From Eledone cirrhosa (taxonomy: Eukaryota; Mollusca; Cephalopoda; Octopoda; Eledonidae), in assembly GCA_964016885.1 (NCBI GenBank), contig OZ024743.1, forward strand, positions 173,054,782 through 173,118,781: a stretch of DNA of 64,000 nucleotides. The letters are read 5' to 3'. Positions 11,230 to 22,082 of the stretch are shown here, one piece after another. The position numbers and the translations under genes are program-made. How positions within the stretch are numbered: position 1 is the first letter of the stretch; each line of letters starts with the position of its first letter. The notes under the pieces were generated by a model. It saw only the letters and a list, made by a program, of their open reading frames with translations. It did not search any database and had not been told where the DNA came from.

Positions 11230-11303
11230 AAATTTAATTTAGGGGTAGAGGAATGCAGACTTCAAAACTGAAGTCTGCATTCCTCTACCCCTAAATTAAA
11301 TTT
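11230..11303. repeat. Perfect 35-bp hairpin
   Basis: Left arm 11230-11264 and right arm 11269-11303 are exact complements (core 'aggggtagaggaatgcaga') with a 4-nt loop 'aaac'. The right arm is followed by two copies of 'ttttcagcaaa'. It looks like a tiny fold-back element or the centre of a larger decayed one. Confidence 0.85.
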
Positions 11304-11507
11304 TCAGCAAAGATTTTCAGCAAACAGGAGGAGTAGTTGGCTTTGATAAGCATAAAAAAATGCGAAACAGGGCCCTGTCAGCTTTATCTCCCCTGTTTGC
11401 TGAAAATTAAAGTAAGTAAGACTGTCACTACACTAAAACAATAGCATAAGGTCTTCGAAATGCTTTTAATTAAGCAACAGTGTATTACAAAATACACTAT
11501 ATATACA

Positions 11508-11510
<3 letters not shown>

Positions 11511-11562
<52 letters not shown>
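11511..11562. repeat. (TA)n microsatellite
   Basis: About 52 bp of TA in otherwise unrecognised sequence between 11304 and 11700. Confidence 0.95.
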
Positions 11563-11566
<4 letters not shown>

Positions 11567-11699
11567 GGAAATCAGTAAAATCGAATCTCTGGCGGTTTGC
11601 AAGTAAATTCGGCCTACTTATATGAAATGATGAGTTAGCAAAGCACTCGATAAGATAGGACCTCATAGTAATAACATACGTTTAAATAGCTTGACAAAT

Positions 11700-12180
11700 C
11701 GAACATTGTGGTAGGCGAAACTAACACACAATACATACCAAAGCAACGATAGAACTAATCAGGTTGAGAAAAGTACACCTGGACAAATCAAACGAACAAT
11801 CGTTTAAAGTGTTTCTTTGAATCCGAAATCAAATATCAGACTTACGTGAATGGCAAGCTCATGGTATTGGTGATCGAACAGAGGATTCAGTTTATCAACA
11901 GGTTTTCGTTCTGCCTAGAACCGGAGTGATAGATTATATGTTGCAGCTCGGATGGCTGCTAATCGTATCTATAGTTATCACGTGTTAATTCCGGCAAGGG
12001 AAATAAACTCCGGTTTTAGGCGGGTCATTCAAAATGCTAGCGAAAGGAATATTTTAATTTCCGCTAATCATCATGATAAGCTCTCTACTAGATTTTATAA
12101 AACAAACACAAATAATTAACCAATCAACAGAATTGTCTAATTAAATTAATTAGTTAATTATTAAATCTAGGAGATTAATA
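11700..12180 (+). repeat. Possible solo copy of a PLE terminal repeat
   Basis: Its order of features ('gatcgaacagaggattc', a 'caacaggt' block, a final 'ctaggagattaata') resembles the 450-bp terminal repeat of the PLE at 27.8-28.27 kb, which ends 'ctcgggagattaatac'. Similarity by eye is patchy, so this is tentative. Confidence 0.3.
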
Positions 12181-12202
12181 TATATATATATTATATATAT
12201 AT

Positions 12203-12528
12203 ATATTGTTAAACGGAATAGAAAATGCTGACAAATTGTTCACAGTTGAAAAATGGTTTAATTAGGAATAAAAGAGTATTAGTGATTGTATGCTCTGATC
12301 AGAGCAAACAGCACGGACACTCTATCTCAAAATTATTTTTGAAAAGCATTTAGAAATGCGCAACCGGTAAAAACTTAAAAACTTAAAACCACAACTGAAT
12401 ACTAACCCATACATCACTAATACTCTTTTATTCCTAATTAAACCATTTTTCAACTGTGAACAATTTGTCAGCATTTTCTATTCCGTTTACCAATATATAA
12501 TAACTTGTGTGTTAAACCTCTATTCTTT

Positions 12529-12536
<8 letters not shown>
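12203..12536. repeat. Palindromic MITE, family P, internally deleted (copy 3)
   Basis: The left arm is only 12206-12291 (terminal part) and jumps directly to the family centre 'ctctgatcagagc'. The right arm 12305-12536 is complete to 'ctctattctttta'. The missing part of the left arm is about 150 bp. It is flanked by TA repeats on both sides. Confidence 0.85.

Positions 12537-12564
<28 letters not shown>
12537..12564. repeat. (TA)n microsatellite
   Basis: Short pure TA run at the right edge of the MITE. Confidence 0.9.
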
Positions 12565-12570
<6 letters not shown>

Positions 12571-12670
12571 CAAAAATACAGGTAAAAAGGCAGGCTGTGT
12601 GGTTACTGAAAACAAAGTGTAAGAAGGTAATAGGGTAAACAAGGTTTCCTTTCATTATTTTATTGCAGCA

Positions 12671-12825
12671 AGGGCGGTGAATTGGCAGTATCGGTAGAGG
12701 GTTGGACGCCATGCTTTCTAGCATAGGTACGTCCCTTTACAGTCTGAGTTCAAATCCCGTCGAGGTTAACTTTGCCTTTCATCCTTACGGGGTCGATAAA
12801 ATAAAGTACCAGCGAAAATATTCAC
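12671..12825 (+). mobile_element. tRNA-derived SINE (copy 1), 3' truncated
   Basis: Begins 'agggcggtgaattggcagt'. It contains a box-B-like 'gagttcaaatcc' at about 12748 and the conserved body 'tttgcctttcatccttacgg' and 'ataaaataaagtaccag'. The 3' 'ggccttgtgccaaa' part present in other copies is missing. This SINE type is familiar from cephalopod and other molluscan genomes. It is transcribed by RNA polymerase III and mobilised by a LINE. Confidence 0.85.
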
Positions 12826-12879
12826 TGGGAATAGCCGGCTATGGTTGGAGTTCATGTACTTTTGCATGTCGTTTGAGCC

Positions 12880-14020
12880 CTACTGCTGATTTACATTCTC
12901 ATCCACATGCTTCGCATGCATGATGAGTAGCATCTCCAACAGCAGCCTGGTAGTCAACCACTGGGCTTACTTTATGACTGCGAAGATGACTTTCGAGTTC
13001 AGCTTTGCTTAGGCAGAGTCTCGCACAGACGCTGCATGTCAGCACCATAGGAGGACCCTCGCCGTCTGGAAGTGCAACAGCAATGCCCTTCCTCACATCT
13101 CGCTTTACTTTCTCGTATGCGATTCGAGATGCCTCAAAGGCAACTTTTCCCTCATATACAGTCTTTCTCCATTTATTACGATCAGCAGCAATATTTTCTC
13201 ATGTATCAGCAGAGATGTTAGCGTCTTTCAAAGAGGCTTTCAAGGAATTCTTATACCTCTTTTTTGGTTTATGTGGCGGTCGTTTTCCTTTAACTAACTC
13301 TCCATAAAAGAGTTGTTTGGGTATTCTAGAATCCTTCATCCTGGCAAGGTGACCACTCCAACGGAGTCGTTGCTTAAGCACAAGAGCTTCTATACTGTCA
13401 CAGATAGAGCTTCCGAAAATCTCGACATCACTGATGTGGTCGCTCCAGTGAACGCCATGGATCCGCCTGAGACACATCTGATGTAAACGCTCCAATTGCT
13501 TAAGGTGGTGTCGATATGTAACCCAGGTCTCGCAGGCATAAAGAAGACAAGAGAGCACACATGCCTTGTACACCTTTACCTTTGTCTTCTTGCATATGTC
13601 TCGCCGACCCCAGAGTCGCCTTTCTAGCTTTCCGAAAGCATCACTTGCTTTCCTAATCCTAAGTGAGATTTCACTATCAAGGTTGCTGTATCGATTGACA
13701 GTGCTTCCCAGGTAGACAAACTGATCAACCACTCCAAGTCGTTACCATACACATAGATATTTGGTTCACTGTACTGCTTACCAGGGACAGGTTGGTACAT
13801 GACGACTGTTTTCTTGAGACTGACAGTCAATCCTAAGGCAGTGCAAGCGTCAGAAAATGCATTCAAAATGTGCTGCATATCACTCTCTGTGTGCGCTACA
13901 AGATCGCAATCATCTGCATACAAGAGGTCTCTTATGATTGATGTAAATACTTTTGTCTTTGCAGCAAAGCGCCTGATGTTAAATATGCTGCCTGACGTTC
14001 AATATCGGATGTAAACACCA
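12880..14020 (-). pseudogene. LINE, RT C-terminal half with terminal C2H2 finger
   Basis: Minus strand: 'MYADDCDLVAHTESDMQHIL' (13923 downward) is the RT catalytic box. Next come 'VYLGSTVNRYSNLDSEISLR', 'YACETWVTYRHHLKQLERLH', 'LRWSGHLARMKDSRIPKQL' (13732-13199), and finally a C-x2-C-x12-H-x3-H finger 'CSVCARLC..SHLRSH' at about 13040-12975. The finger sits at the extreme C-terminus, as in several LINEs of this type. A frameshift lies near 13720 and a stop near 13199. The 5' half is absent; it ends at a long TA/CA microsatellite. Confidence 0.8.
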
Positions 14021-14145
14021 TGCTCGCAATTCCTGAATGCAATACAGAAAACCATTGCAAAGTATATGGCAAACATGGTAGGTGCTGGAATATCCCGTTT
14101 CACTCCACTTTGTACTGAGATAAGCTCCGACATGTTACCTCCGAC

Positions 14146-14695
<550 letters not shown>

Positions 14696-14781
14696 TTAAT
14701 TTGTTGGGATACAACAAGCAAAATATTTTTCATAACTGATATAAAGCACTCAACAAATTATTGGAGTAAATTTACAATATA

Positions 14782-14926
14782 TTAACAAATGGAAACTATA
14801 TTTATAAAACCATATTTATTTCATTATACATATCTGATGAAAGCGCACCATAATATGCCTTGGTAGCCCTTGAAATATGTATAATGAAATAAATATGGTT
14901 TTATAAATATAGTTTCCGTTTGTTAA
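14782..14926 (+). repeat. Hairpin element with hammerhead-like core
   Basis: Arms 14782-14833 and 14875-14926 are a near-perfect 52-bp inverted repeat. The loop (14834-14874) reads CUGAUGA, then an imperfect stem-loop (AAG..CUU outer, ACCA/UGGU inner), then GAAA, in hammerhead order. The sequence after GAAA is homologous to the 3' ribozyme strand of the PLE hammerheads at 60.7 and 23.5 kb. Here, however, the 5' arm pairs right through where stem III and the cleavage triplet should be, so self-cleavage is unlikely. It may be a palindromised ribozyme relic. Confidence 0.6.
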
Positions 14927-14942
14927 TATATTGTATATACAT

Positions 14943-16836
14943 ACAATTTGCAGTTATATAAAATATTATAGTTGACATGTCAATGAATAGATGAAAGAAT
15001 GAAGCAAAGTTATTAGTTACCGTTTGGTTGCCAGGCGAACGCGCCTGGCCGAAGACGCCTAGCCGAAGGCCAGGAGCCGAAAAGGCAAATGAGAGAGAGA
15101 GAGCTGAAAGTTATTCCCTTTATAGATGGTGGAACGGAAGTGACAAAAAGGGCTGCCACCCCAACGGGAAGCAACTCCAGCTACTCCTCGTCTAGAGAGC
15201 GTTACTCTATTTGTGATGTTTTCGTCACAACAAGGGAGGCAACTCTTGCTACATAATCCCCCGCCAGATCTTTAAAATATAAAAATCGAATGAAACATGT
15301 ATGGAGTAAGATGGCGAGAATGTTATAACAGGCATGAAAATTATGAGAAAAAATAATGTTTGCAATAAAAGGAAAACAGAAAAATGTATGCATGCAAAAA
15401 TCAATGATAGATATCAAGGTAGCCAACCGCTCTTGGCCAGAGAACGACTGGAGATCTATCTATCCGTCACTGAAAGATACAATGTAATCAAAGTAAGAGA
15501 AGAGGTCAAAGTTCAAAAGTTCAAAATACAGTTCACAGGTGTGCAATCACATGACAGCAGGAAAGAAAGTGTGTTCCAGAGAATGAATGCAGGTGGTTTC
15601 TGGTCTGTGGTATAACGTGAAATTTCCAACCTCAGAAGGGAATTCCTCACAGGAAGAGTGCTGCAAAAATAAATTCTCTGGCTTGTTCCGCTGGTTTTGG
15701 TTGTTGATGAAGCTGTGTTGCTGTTGATGTTGTCGTCTCGCGGAGTGAGCGTATTCGATGTTTAAATTCACAGTAAAAAATTTTCCAGAAAAAAAATGAG
15801 TTGCGCAAAGTGCTAGAAATAACAGCCAAAGTTGATGGTCGATGTTGAGAATGCGTTGACCTGGAAGGGTCAAGAGGCTAGCGACCAAAGAAATAAGCAT
15901 TCTGAATAAACGCGCAGTTTTCAACGGCAAATTTACGTGGTAAATTTTTAAACCGGCAAATAGGAGAATATAGCTTAAGGCTGGAGAATCCTTGGCGAGA
16001 AACGTTATCTCTGGCGTGTGGTTATCTCAGTGAGTCGAGAGGTCTGCTGCCTACACGTGCCGAAACAAGGTTAAGTTGAGAAAAATAAAAATTCTATTGC
16101 GCGAGAAAATGGCGCGAAAATGATAGTGCAACAGGTCGTTGGCAGCCATTGTGAAAAAATGTGTGTGTGAACGTGACAATATGAGAAAGAAAGAAAGGCT
16201 TCACTTAGTATAACAAATATGGCGAGTTCAATTTTTTTTGTGGACGATGAAAAAAACTTGAACGATGAAGAAAACGCTGAAAAAAGGCAATAGTTGAGAT
16301 TCATCGAAAATAAATGTTCATGTTGAAATGTGTAAAAAAAAATCAAATTTCTTTTTTTTTGTTTGTTTTTAAAGTGTTCGTTGTAAGAAGAAACGAAAAA
16401 CATATATATGCATCCAGTGAAATGCGACACTTAGTTGATGTACGACACGTGCGTGAGAGAAAAAGACTCTGTCTGAACGAGAATTTCACATGCGCGTGTG
16501 TTCGTTTCTGTGTCTGCGTATTTTCCTAGTTTGTCAATAAAACTTGCTGCGTATTCGTAATGTTACTCACACAACACCAGATTCTGCTATTTTTTTCTTT
16601 TTCGGGGTCACCACTTATAGCAAAATACTGGTGTGGGTGTTTGAATATAACAAGAGACGTGGTTTGTGTGTATAAAGTTTAATCAACAATTTGCAGTTAT
16701 ATAAAATAGTATAGTTGACATGTCAATGAATAGATGAAAGAATGAAGCAAAGTTATTAGTTACCGTTTGGTTGCCAGGCGAACGCGCCTGGCCGAAGACG
16801 CCCGGCCGAAGGCTAGGAGCCGAAAAGGCAAATGAG
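14943..16836 (+). mobile_element. Non-coding element bounded by ~150-bp direct repeats
   Basis: The left repeat 14943-15092 and right repeat 16687-16836 are about 97% alike by eye ('acaatttgcagttatataaa' to 'ggcaaatgagag') and include a GC-rich hairpin 'ccaggcgaacgcgcctgg'. Sequence outside the repeats differs, so they act as terminal repeats of a 1.9-kb unit. The interior (15093-16686) has no long coding frame with known motifs. It has an 'aataaaa' at about 16536. The right repeat interrupts a minus-strand PLE at 16837. It could be a non-autonomous LTR-type (TRIM/LARD-like) element or a segmental duplication. The repeats do not start TG or end CA. Confidence 0.55.
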
Positions 16837-17760
16837 AGTAGTTTTCTATGTCGAGTTGCAGGAAGCGAGTGTGGCGTTTGTCGGGTAATTCTTGGAACCA
16901 AGATATTGCCTCAGAACTTCTGCTCCAGAGTGGGAGTGGTGAGGCAGCCCGCAATGATGGTAGAACTCTATCTAGGATCTTCTTACTGATAGAGCCGATG
17001 TCCGAACGAGTGGGGTTGATAAGTCTGACTGATGGTTTGTTGAGGAAGTTTCCCTTGTGGTCCTTCAGGGTAAAGTGCGGGGTCTTTACCCTTAAAGGTT
17101 CGGTTAGGTCATGTAATTTAAGGGACTTGGCGATTTATTTTCCGGCCGCGTTTGTCTCAGTCAATGCCATCTCGATTACCTTTTTGTAGGTGGTCGTGAT
17201 GGCATTTTTTGCCAGCTTATTGTAGGTCTGTGGGTCTACTTCATAAACGTTTTTTTGGTTTTATCGGAGGAGACATGAAGATTAGGGGATTTTTTTATAT
17301 TCCGCAATTCAGTATTTAAGTAGGCCTGGAATGGTGGGGTGGCTCTACGGAATTTTATATCTTTGATCATCTTGAAGAGGTCTTCCTCAAAAGGTTCAAG
17401 TAAGCTGTTGGTGGGTGGTGCCTTATTCGTTTTGAAACCGAACTTCTCATCATTGGTAGATGGGTTGTCGTGGAAGAAGGCTTTCCATCTAATTCGCTTG
17501 ATGAACTCGACTGCACGTCTGATGAGTATTTTTAGGTAAAGTTTCCTTGGAGGGATAGGGATGTTCTTCATGGAGACATCAAGGTCGAGTTTGGTCAGCA
17601 TAGTTTCTTGGTGATGGTTATAAGGGGCACAAAGAGTGCTAAAAGGTAAGTTATTCCGGGTTGAATCGGAGGTAACCACAGTAAGTAAGGTACGCAATAC
17701 ATAGCAGAGTATAAAAGTTATTTTTCCAGCCTCACTTCCAATTTTTAACAGATTTTAAAT
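16837..17760 (-). pseudogene. PLE 5' half (N-terminus and start of RT)
   Basis: Minus strand from about 17700: 'LDVSMKNIPIPPRKLYLKIL', 'IRWKAFFHDN', 'KFGFKTNKAPPTNSLLEPFE', 'NLHVSSDKTKKTF', then 'TPHFTLKDHKGNFLN', 'SVRLINPTRSDIGSISKKIL' and 'RFLQLDIENYS'. These are the N-terminal region and first RT motifs of a PLE of the same lineage as the 63-kb copy. One stop is visible near 17140 and one frameshift at about 17245. It is cut off at the right terminal repeat of the neighbouring element. Forward frames in this interval are shadows. Confidence 0.85.
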
Positions 17761-17889
17761 CTCATTTCATATTTTTTATCCATAACATCTGCCATGACCG
17801 ATCCAGACATATATTAATATTTGGTAATGGAATAGTTATATTTTGTGTTATTCACTTTCTAATATATATATATATATTTAATTTTTATT

Positions 17890-17918
<29 letters not shown>

Positions 17919-17922
<4 letters not shown>

Positions 17923-18800
17923 TCAACACGCTAAATACCGTCTTTTAGTTAGCGCACACCACCAGGCCTATCAGGTTTGCTATAACTTACTTATCCTAAT
18001 TTTTCACGGTTACTTCTTTCTTTGTCCTGTGTCCTCCCACGATGGGATCTGTTCACCTGTTTTATTCTCCATTTTTTCCCTTTTCCCTTTCATCCTTTCT
18101 CCTCACCACCCTTCCCCCTTTGTTCTTCTTCCTCTTTTCCCTCTTTTTACTTCCTTTTCTCTCTCTCCTTTTCTCTTCCGATCACTACAGATGTCCTGGA
18201 AATAAGCAGCGAAATATCTGGATCGCGGATTTTACAGCTGACGAAGGATTCTTTCTTCTATTCTCCTCTTGTTCCATTCTAAACCTTGTTTTTAGTTACC
18301 ACACAGCTCCTTTCGTTTCGTATCATTTTGTATTTACTGCTGTGACTCCCCTCTACCTGTTTGGTTCGATCTGTGTTTCTACCACACTTTCGCATCATCC
18401 CTCCCCTTCTCTTTTTCATTCTTCTCCTCTCTCGTTTTTTTTTCTCTCTATCCATCCGTTCGGGTTTGGTTGTTGACATGTTTACACGTGTCGTAAAAAC
18501 TCCTCTGTTTGCAATCTTTTACGACACGTTTTATCACCGTCGTAAAACCCCTTTTGGATTATCTCCCTTGCTCGTGTCTCTCTCTCGTCTACGAGAGAGT
18601 CAACACGCTAAAAACCGTCATTTAGTTAGCGCACACCACCAGGCTTAAGTCTATCGGGTTTGCTATAACTTACTTATCCTATTTTTTCACGGTTACTCAT
18701 TTGCTTGTTTTATTGTCCTGTGTCCTCTCACGAAGGATTCTTTCCTCTTTTCTCTTTTCTCCTCTTGTTTTTAGTAACCACACAGCTCCATTCGTTTCTT
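17919..18800. repeat. Imperfect direct duplication, pyrimidine-rich
   Basis: The segment starting 'gagagtcaacacgctaaa' (17919) and 'ttgctataacttacttatcc' recurs at 18594. Both copies lead to 'cctgtgtcctc.cacgа'-like and then 'ccacacagctcc.ttcgttt' phrases (18300 and 18779). The second copy lacks about 200 bp of the first. The interior is C/T-rich, which creates spurious Phe/Leu/Ser frames. There is no recognisable product. Confidence 0.65.
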
Positions 18801-18801
18801 A

Positions 18802-18893
<92 letters not shown>

Positions 18894-18922
18894 ATGTATG
18901 TATGTATATATATATATACATA
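18801..18922. repeat. (TA)n, (GT)n, (TATG)n microsatellites
   Basis: TA run at 18802-18826 followed by about 65 bp of GT repeats and then TATG units. Confidence 0.95.
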
Positions 18923-18923
18923 C

Positions 18924-19034
18924 TTGTTTCTACTTTAGGCACAAGGCCAGCAATTACCCAGTGCATTACTGGTACTTTATTTTATCGACCCCGTAAGGAT
19001 GAAAGGCAAAGTCAACCTCGGCGGGATTTGGAAT
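18924..19034 (-). mobile_element. SINE, 3' half (copy 2)
   Basis: In reverse orientation, 'ggcacaaggccagcaattac' and 'gaccccgtaaggatgaaagg' match the SINE body. Only the 3' portion is present, consistent with 5' truncation. Confidence 0.85.
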
Positions 19035-19240
19035 GAAACGAAATTTCATTTCTCACTCTTAGTACGGCTGATACCTAAATATAAGTATGTATACGTACAT
19101 ACATATATGTGTACAGACGCACAGTAGTATATATATATACATACTACTGTGCGTCTGTACACATATATGTATGTACGTATACATACTTATATTTAGGTAT
19201 CAGCCGTACTAAGAGTGAGAAATGAAATTTCGTTTCATTC
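19031..19240. repeat. 210-bp palindrome (end segment of repeat D)
   Basis: Both arms carry 'cgaaatttcatttctcactc', 'tacggctgatacctaaatat' and 'cagacgcacagtagtat' as mirror images around an axis at about 19135. The arm is homologous to the left part of the hammerhead-bearing unit at 44175-44400, so this is an inverted pair of its end segment. Confidence 0.8.
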
Positions 19241-19299
19241 TTTTTCATTTATCGTTTTCGGTATGCCTGGCCGACTAACTTACTCGATATGCAAATTAT

Positions 19300-19745
19300 A
19301 TATATAATTGAATATATATAATATATATATATATAATTGAATATTAAAGAAAAACGAACACAGATATATACATATATGTGTTCAAGTCGTATGATGAGCA
19401 AGAATTGGTTTTCCTCTTCACAATTAATTTTGCGAAACAGCATTACCAAAGCTGTCTGGGTGATTGGTAGTTACCACAATTCCGGTTTGTATTTATTTTC
19501 TTGATTTATTCACCCACTGATGAGCAAGAATTGGTATTCCTCTTCACAATTAATTTTGCGAAACAGCATTACCAAAGCTGTCTGGTAGTTACCACAATTC
19601 CGGTTTGTATTTATTTTTTTGATTTATTCTTAAATTGAGTCTGGCAAACCCTATTGTCTATAGTTAGTATTCTTTTCACCTTAGCAAATCTGGTCCCTTA
19701 CGATTTGAACACATATATGTATATATCTGTGTTCGTTTTTCTTTT
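19300..19745 (+). repeat. Palindromic element containing a tandem 126-bp hammerhead unit
   Basis: The outer ends 'acagatatatacatatatgt' (19361 and 19711 area) are inverted. Between them, 'tgatgagcaagaattggt' to 'ttgatttattc' is present twice with a spacing of 126 bp (19391 and 19517). The same element exists as a damaged reverse copy at 1163-1440. Confidence 0.8.
19451..19567 (+). ncRNA. Hammerhead ribozyme formed across a 126-bp tandem repeat
   Basis: Stem III 5' strand GCUG (19451-19454), then the UC of the GUC triplet; cleavage would follow C19456. Stem I is UGGGUGA (19457-19463) with UCACCCA (19510-19516), 7 perfect pairs. Next is CUGAUGA (19517-19523), then stem II GCAA..UUGC (19524-19559) with an inner AAUUG/CAAUU helix. 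GAAA (19560-19563) and CAGC (19564-19567) close stem III. Every core base is canonical. The second unit also has its own downstream CAGC..GCUGUC at 19564-19582. The first unit's core is AUGAUGA, so it is damaged. Confidence 0.82.
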
Positions 19746-19779
19746 ATATTCAATTATAATATACGAGCTATTTTATTGT

Positions 19780-20350
19780 AAGAGACTATTTTGAGAGAAA
19801 AGAAATAAGATTTCGCTTCAAGCATAGCTTCAAGCATAGCTTCAAGCATAGCTTCAAGCATAGCTTTATACAAATAGCTTTATTTCGAAAGAAATACGAT
19901 TTTAGGAAGCCGTAGCTATGCGAGCACCAAGCTTGAAATGCATAGACGGTTCTGCTGGACAACACCAGAGGGCGTTAGCCCCCGGTGTTCGCATAGCTAC
20001 GACTTCCTAAAATCGTATTTCTTTCGAAATACAAAATTTCTATACATATTGTATAAAGCTATGCTTGAAGCGAAATCCTATTTCTTTTCTATTATAAGTT
20101 GAGCCAACTTATGCAGCTTCATATGCAAATGAGATTAATCACCTCATTTACACAGACGAGAAAACTATATATTCTCAGCTGTTTTCAAGCCCAGCAGTCG
20201 CAGAGCAGTGGGAGGGATCGTCCTGACGATGGCCAGCCAAGCCTGAAATGATGGTTGTCCCCCTTGCTTCTACTGGACAACACCAGAGGGCGTTAGCCCT
20301 CCGGTGTTCGCATAGCTACGGCTATCTAAAGTCGTATTTTTCCGAAATAC
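19780..20350 (+). mobile_element. Retrozyme-like repeat C, about 1.5 tandem units
   Basis: A ~310-bp monomer is present head to tail: the ribozyme 3' strand 'gaaatgcatagacggtt' occurs at 19935 and, altered, at 20245. Each is followed by 'tggacaacaccagagggcgttagcc' type sequence. The left end (19780-19920) is an inverted copy of the unit's 'atgcttgaagcgaaatc' region and has four copies of the 12-bp 'agcttcaagcat' type motif. Single units occur at 35440-35745 and 43935-44170. There is no coding capacity. Confidence 0.7.
20205..20262 (+). ncRNA. Hammerhead ribozyme relic, repeat C (cleavage site lost)
   Basis: CUGACGA (20223-20229), stem II GGC..GCC, and GAAA (20245-20248) are intact. The following 'ugcauagacgg' has shrunk to 'ugaugg', removing the AUA triplet and most of stem I. 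Better copies are at 35572 and 44092. Confidence 0.6.
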
Positions 20351-20359
20351 GAAATTTCT

Positions 20360-20555
<196 letters not shown>

Positions 20556-20559
20556 TATA

Positions 20560-20910
20560 TTGGAAGAGGTTTTGGGAGCTGCTTCCTCTGCTGACGAAGA
20601 AGGGTTTCTCCCTGCGTACGAAAGGCCGGTTATATGATTCCTGTGTGAGGTGCGCGATGTTGCATCATAGTGAGACATGGGCAACAACTGCAGAGGATAT
20701 GCAACGGTTGGAGAGAAATGAGGCAAGCATGCTCCGTTGAATGTGTAATGTCAATGTGCGTGAACGACCGAGCATGGATGTGTTGAAAGAGAAACTGTGA
20801 TTAAGAGGGATAAGTTATAGAGTGCGGGAGAGAAGACTGCGATGGTATGGACATGTGATGCGCATGGAGGATGACCGCTGGGCAAAGAAGTGCAATTATG
20901 GTACAAATTA
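20560..20910 (+). pseudogene. LINE fragment, post-RT region
   Basis: Forward frames give '[20 protein letters not shown]', '[13 protein letters not shown]', then after stops '[19 protein letters not shown]' and 'RRLRWYGHVMRMEDDRWAKK'. This is the same family as the 33.1-34.6 kb minus-strand LINE ('RLRWYGHVMRMKDD'). It is short and interrupted by stops. Confidence 0.8.
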
Positions 20911-20911
20911 G

Positions 20912-21128
20912 CCCATATGTCTAGTCAATTTCTACAGGCTACTAGGAATATTAGGTAAATATCATGTAGCTGTATGTCGCAGAAAAGAAGCTATATCATT
21001 TGTCTATTATTTCTTCATTTTAAACTTATAGCCTCTTTTAAATGATTTTTTGTGTGGTTGATTTATACTGATTGGGAGAGGAAATACTGTATTTATTTTA
21101 TCTAATGATTCTTTGGACTTACTTTTAT
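20912..21128 (+). repeat. Unclassified ~220-bp repeat U (copy 1)
   Basis: 'tctagtcaatttctac' through 'ttatagcctcttttaaatga' to 'ttgatttatactgattgg', ending at (TA)n. Near-identical copies lie at 57856-58092 and 58553-58789, all in the same orientation and all ending beside TA repeats. No terminal inverted repeats or coding frame are seen. Confidence 0.7.
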
Positions 21129-21236
21129 ATATATATATATATATAGGTTTTAATATAGATGAGATTCTACAGGACTAGAACTGTTTCATTCATTAGAAAT
21201 CATCCGATTCAACCCGGAATAACGTATATATATATA

Positions 21237-22075
21237 TATATATATTATATACAATATAAAGAAATACACAGATACATGCGGACACATGAATATATCCACA
21301 TATATCCCTGAATTTGTGGTGCCAACCTCAACCGTTGTTGCTCTATGAATAACTGGGACAAAATAATCCGAATGGATTAGATTGATTCAGCATCAGAGCT
21401 ATATAATACATTATAAAGAAGGAAGAAACATTATATATAATTAATAAGATATACCATACCCAAATTCCCTCGACTACGTAGTTTCGTGGCATATTATGCA
21501 AAAACACTACATCACAGAGATATAGTATTTTTGTGAGGTTTGCCGACTTATCAAGAGGATACCTCATTAAGAGTTTCAAAACACATCCGTAGTCAGGATA
21601 TATGTGGATATATTCATGTATATGTATGTGTCCGCATGTATCTGTGTATTTCTTTATATTGTTTATAACTCCCTATGGTAGAGTAACCATTGAAGTGTAG
21701 TGACTGCTGGAAGGCTATCATTACTCATACTTCTCGCCATCCTAGCCACCTCTTCTACGGCTTTGATATAAGTACCCCCTCCGCCTCTGTGGTATTTTTT
21801 TCATGGTTGTAAGAGGCTTAGCTCTGTTTCTTGACCGCTGTATCACATGATAGACTCCCCCTCCGCCTTTCGGGATTCTATCTCGCGTCCTACGGATGTG
21901 TTTTGAAACTCTTAATGAGGCAAACCTCACAAAAATACTGTATCTCTGTGATGTAGTGTTTTTGCATAATATGCAACGAAACTACGTAGTCGAGGAGTAA
22001 TGGAGGAATTTGGGTATGGTATATCTTATTAATTATATCTAATGTTTCTTCTTTCTTTATAATGTATTATATATA
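21237..22075. repeat. Interleaved inverted repeats (A-B-A'-B')
   Basis: Arm A (21250-21310, 'gatacatgcggacacatgaa') has its complement at 21595-21650. Arm B (21402-21577, with 'ctacgtagtttcgtggcat') has its complement at 21896-22068. The order A-B-A'-B' is not that of simple nested hairpins. It suggests one fold-back element inserted into another, followed by rearrangement. The loop 21665-21895 has no recognised content. Confidence 0.7.
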
Positions 22076-22082
22076 TATATAT

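Noticed and set aside
12671..12760. tRNA-like start of the SINE considered as a tRNA gene
   Set aside because: No full cloverleaf with an anticodon arm could be drawn, and the sequence is repeated with SINE body downstream.
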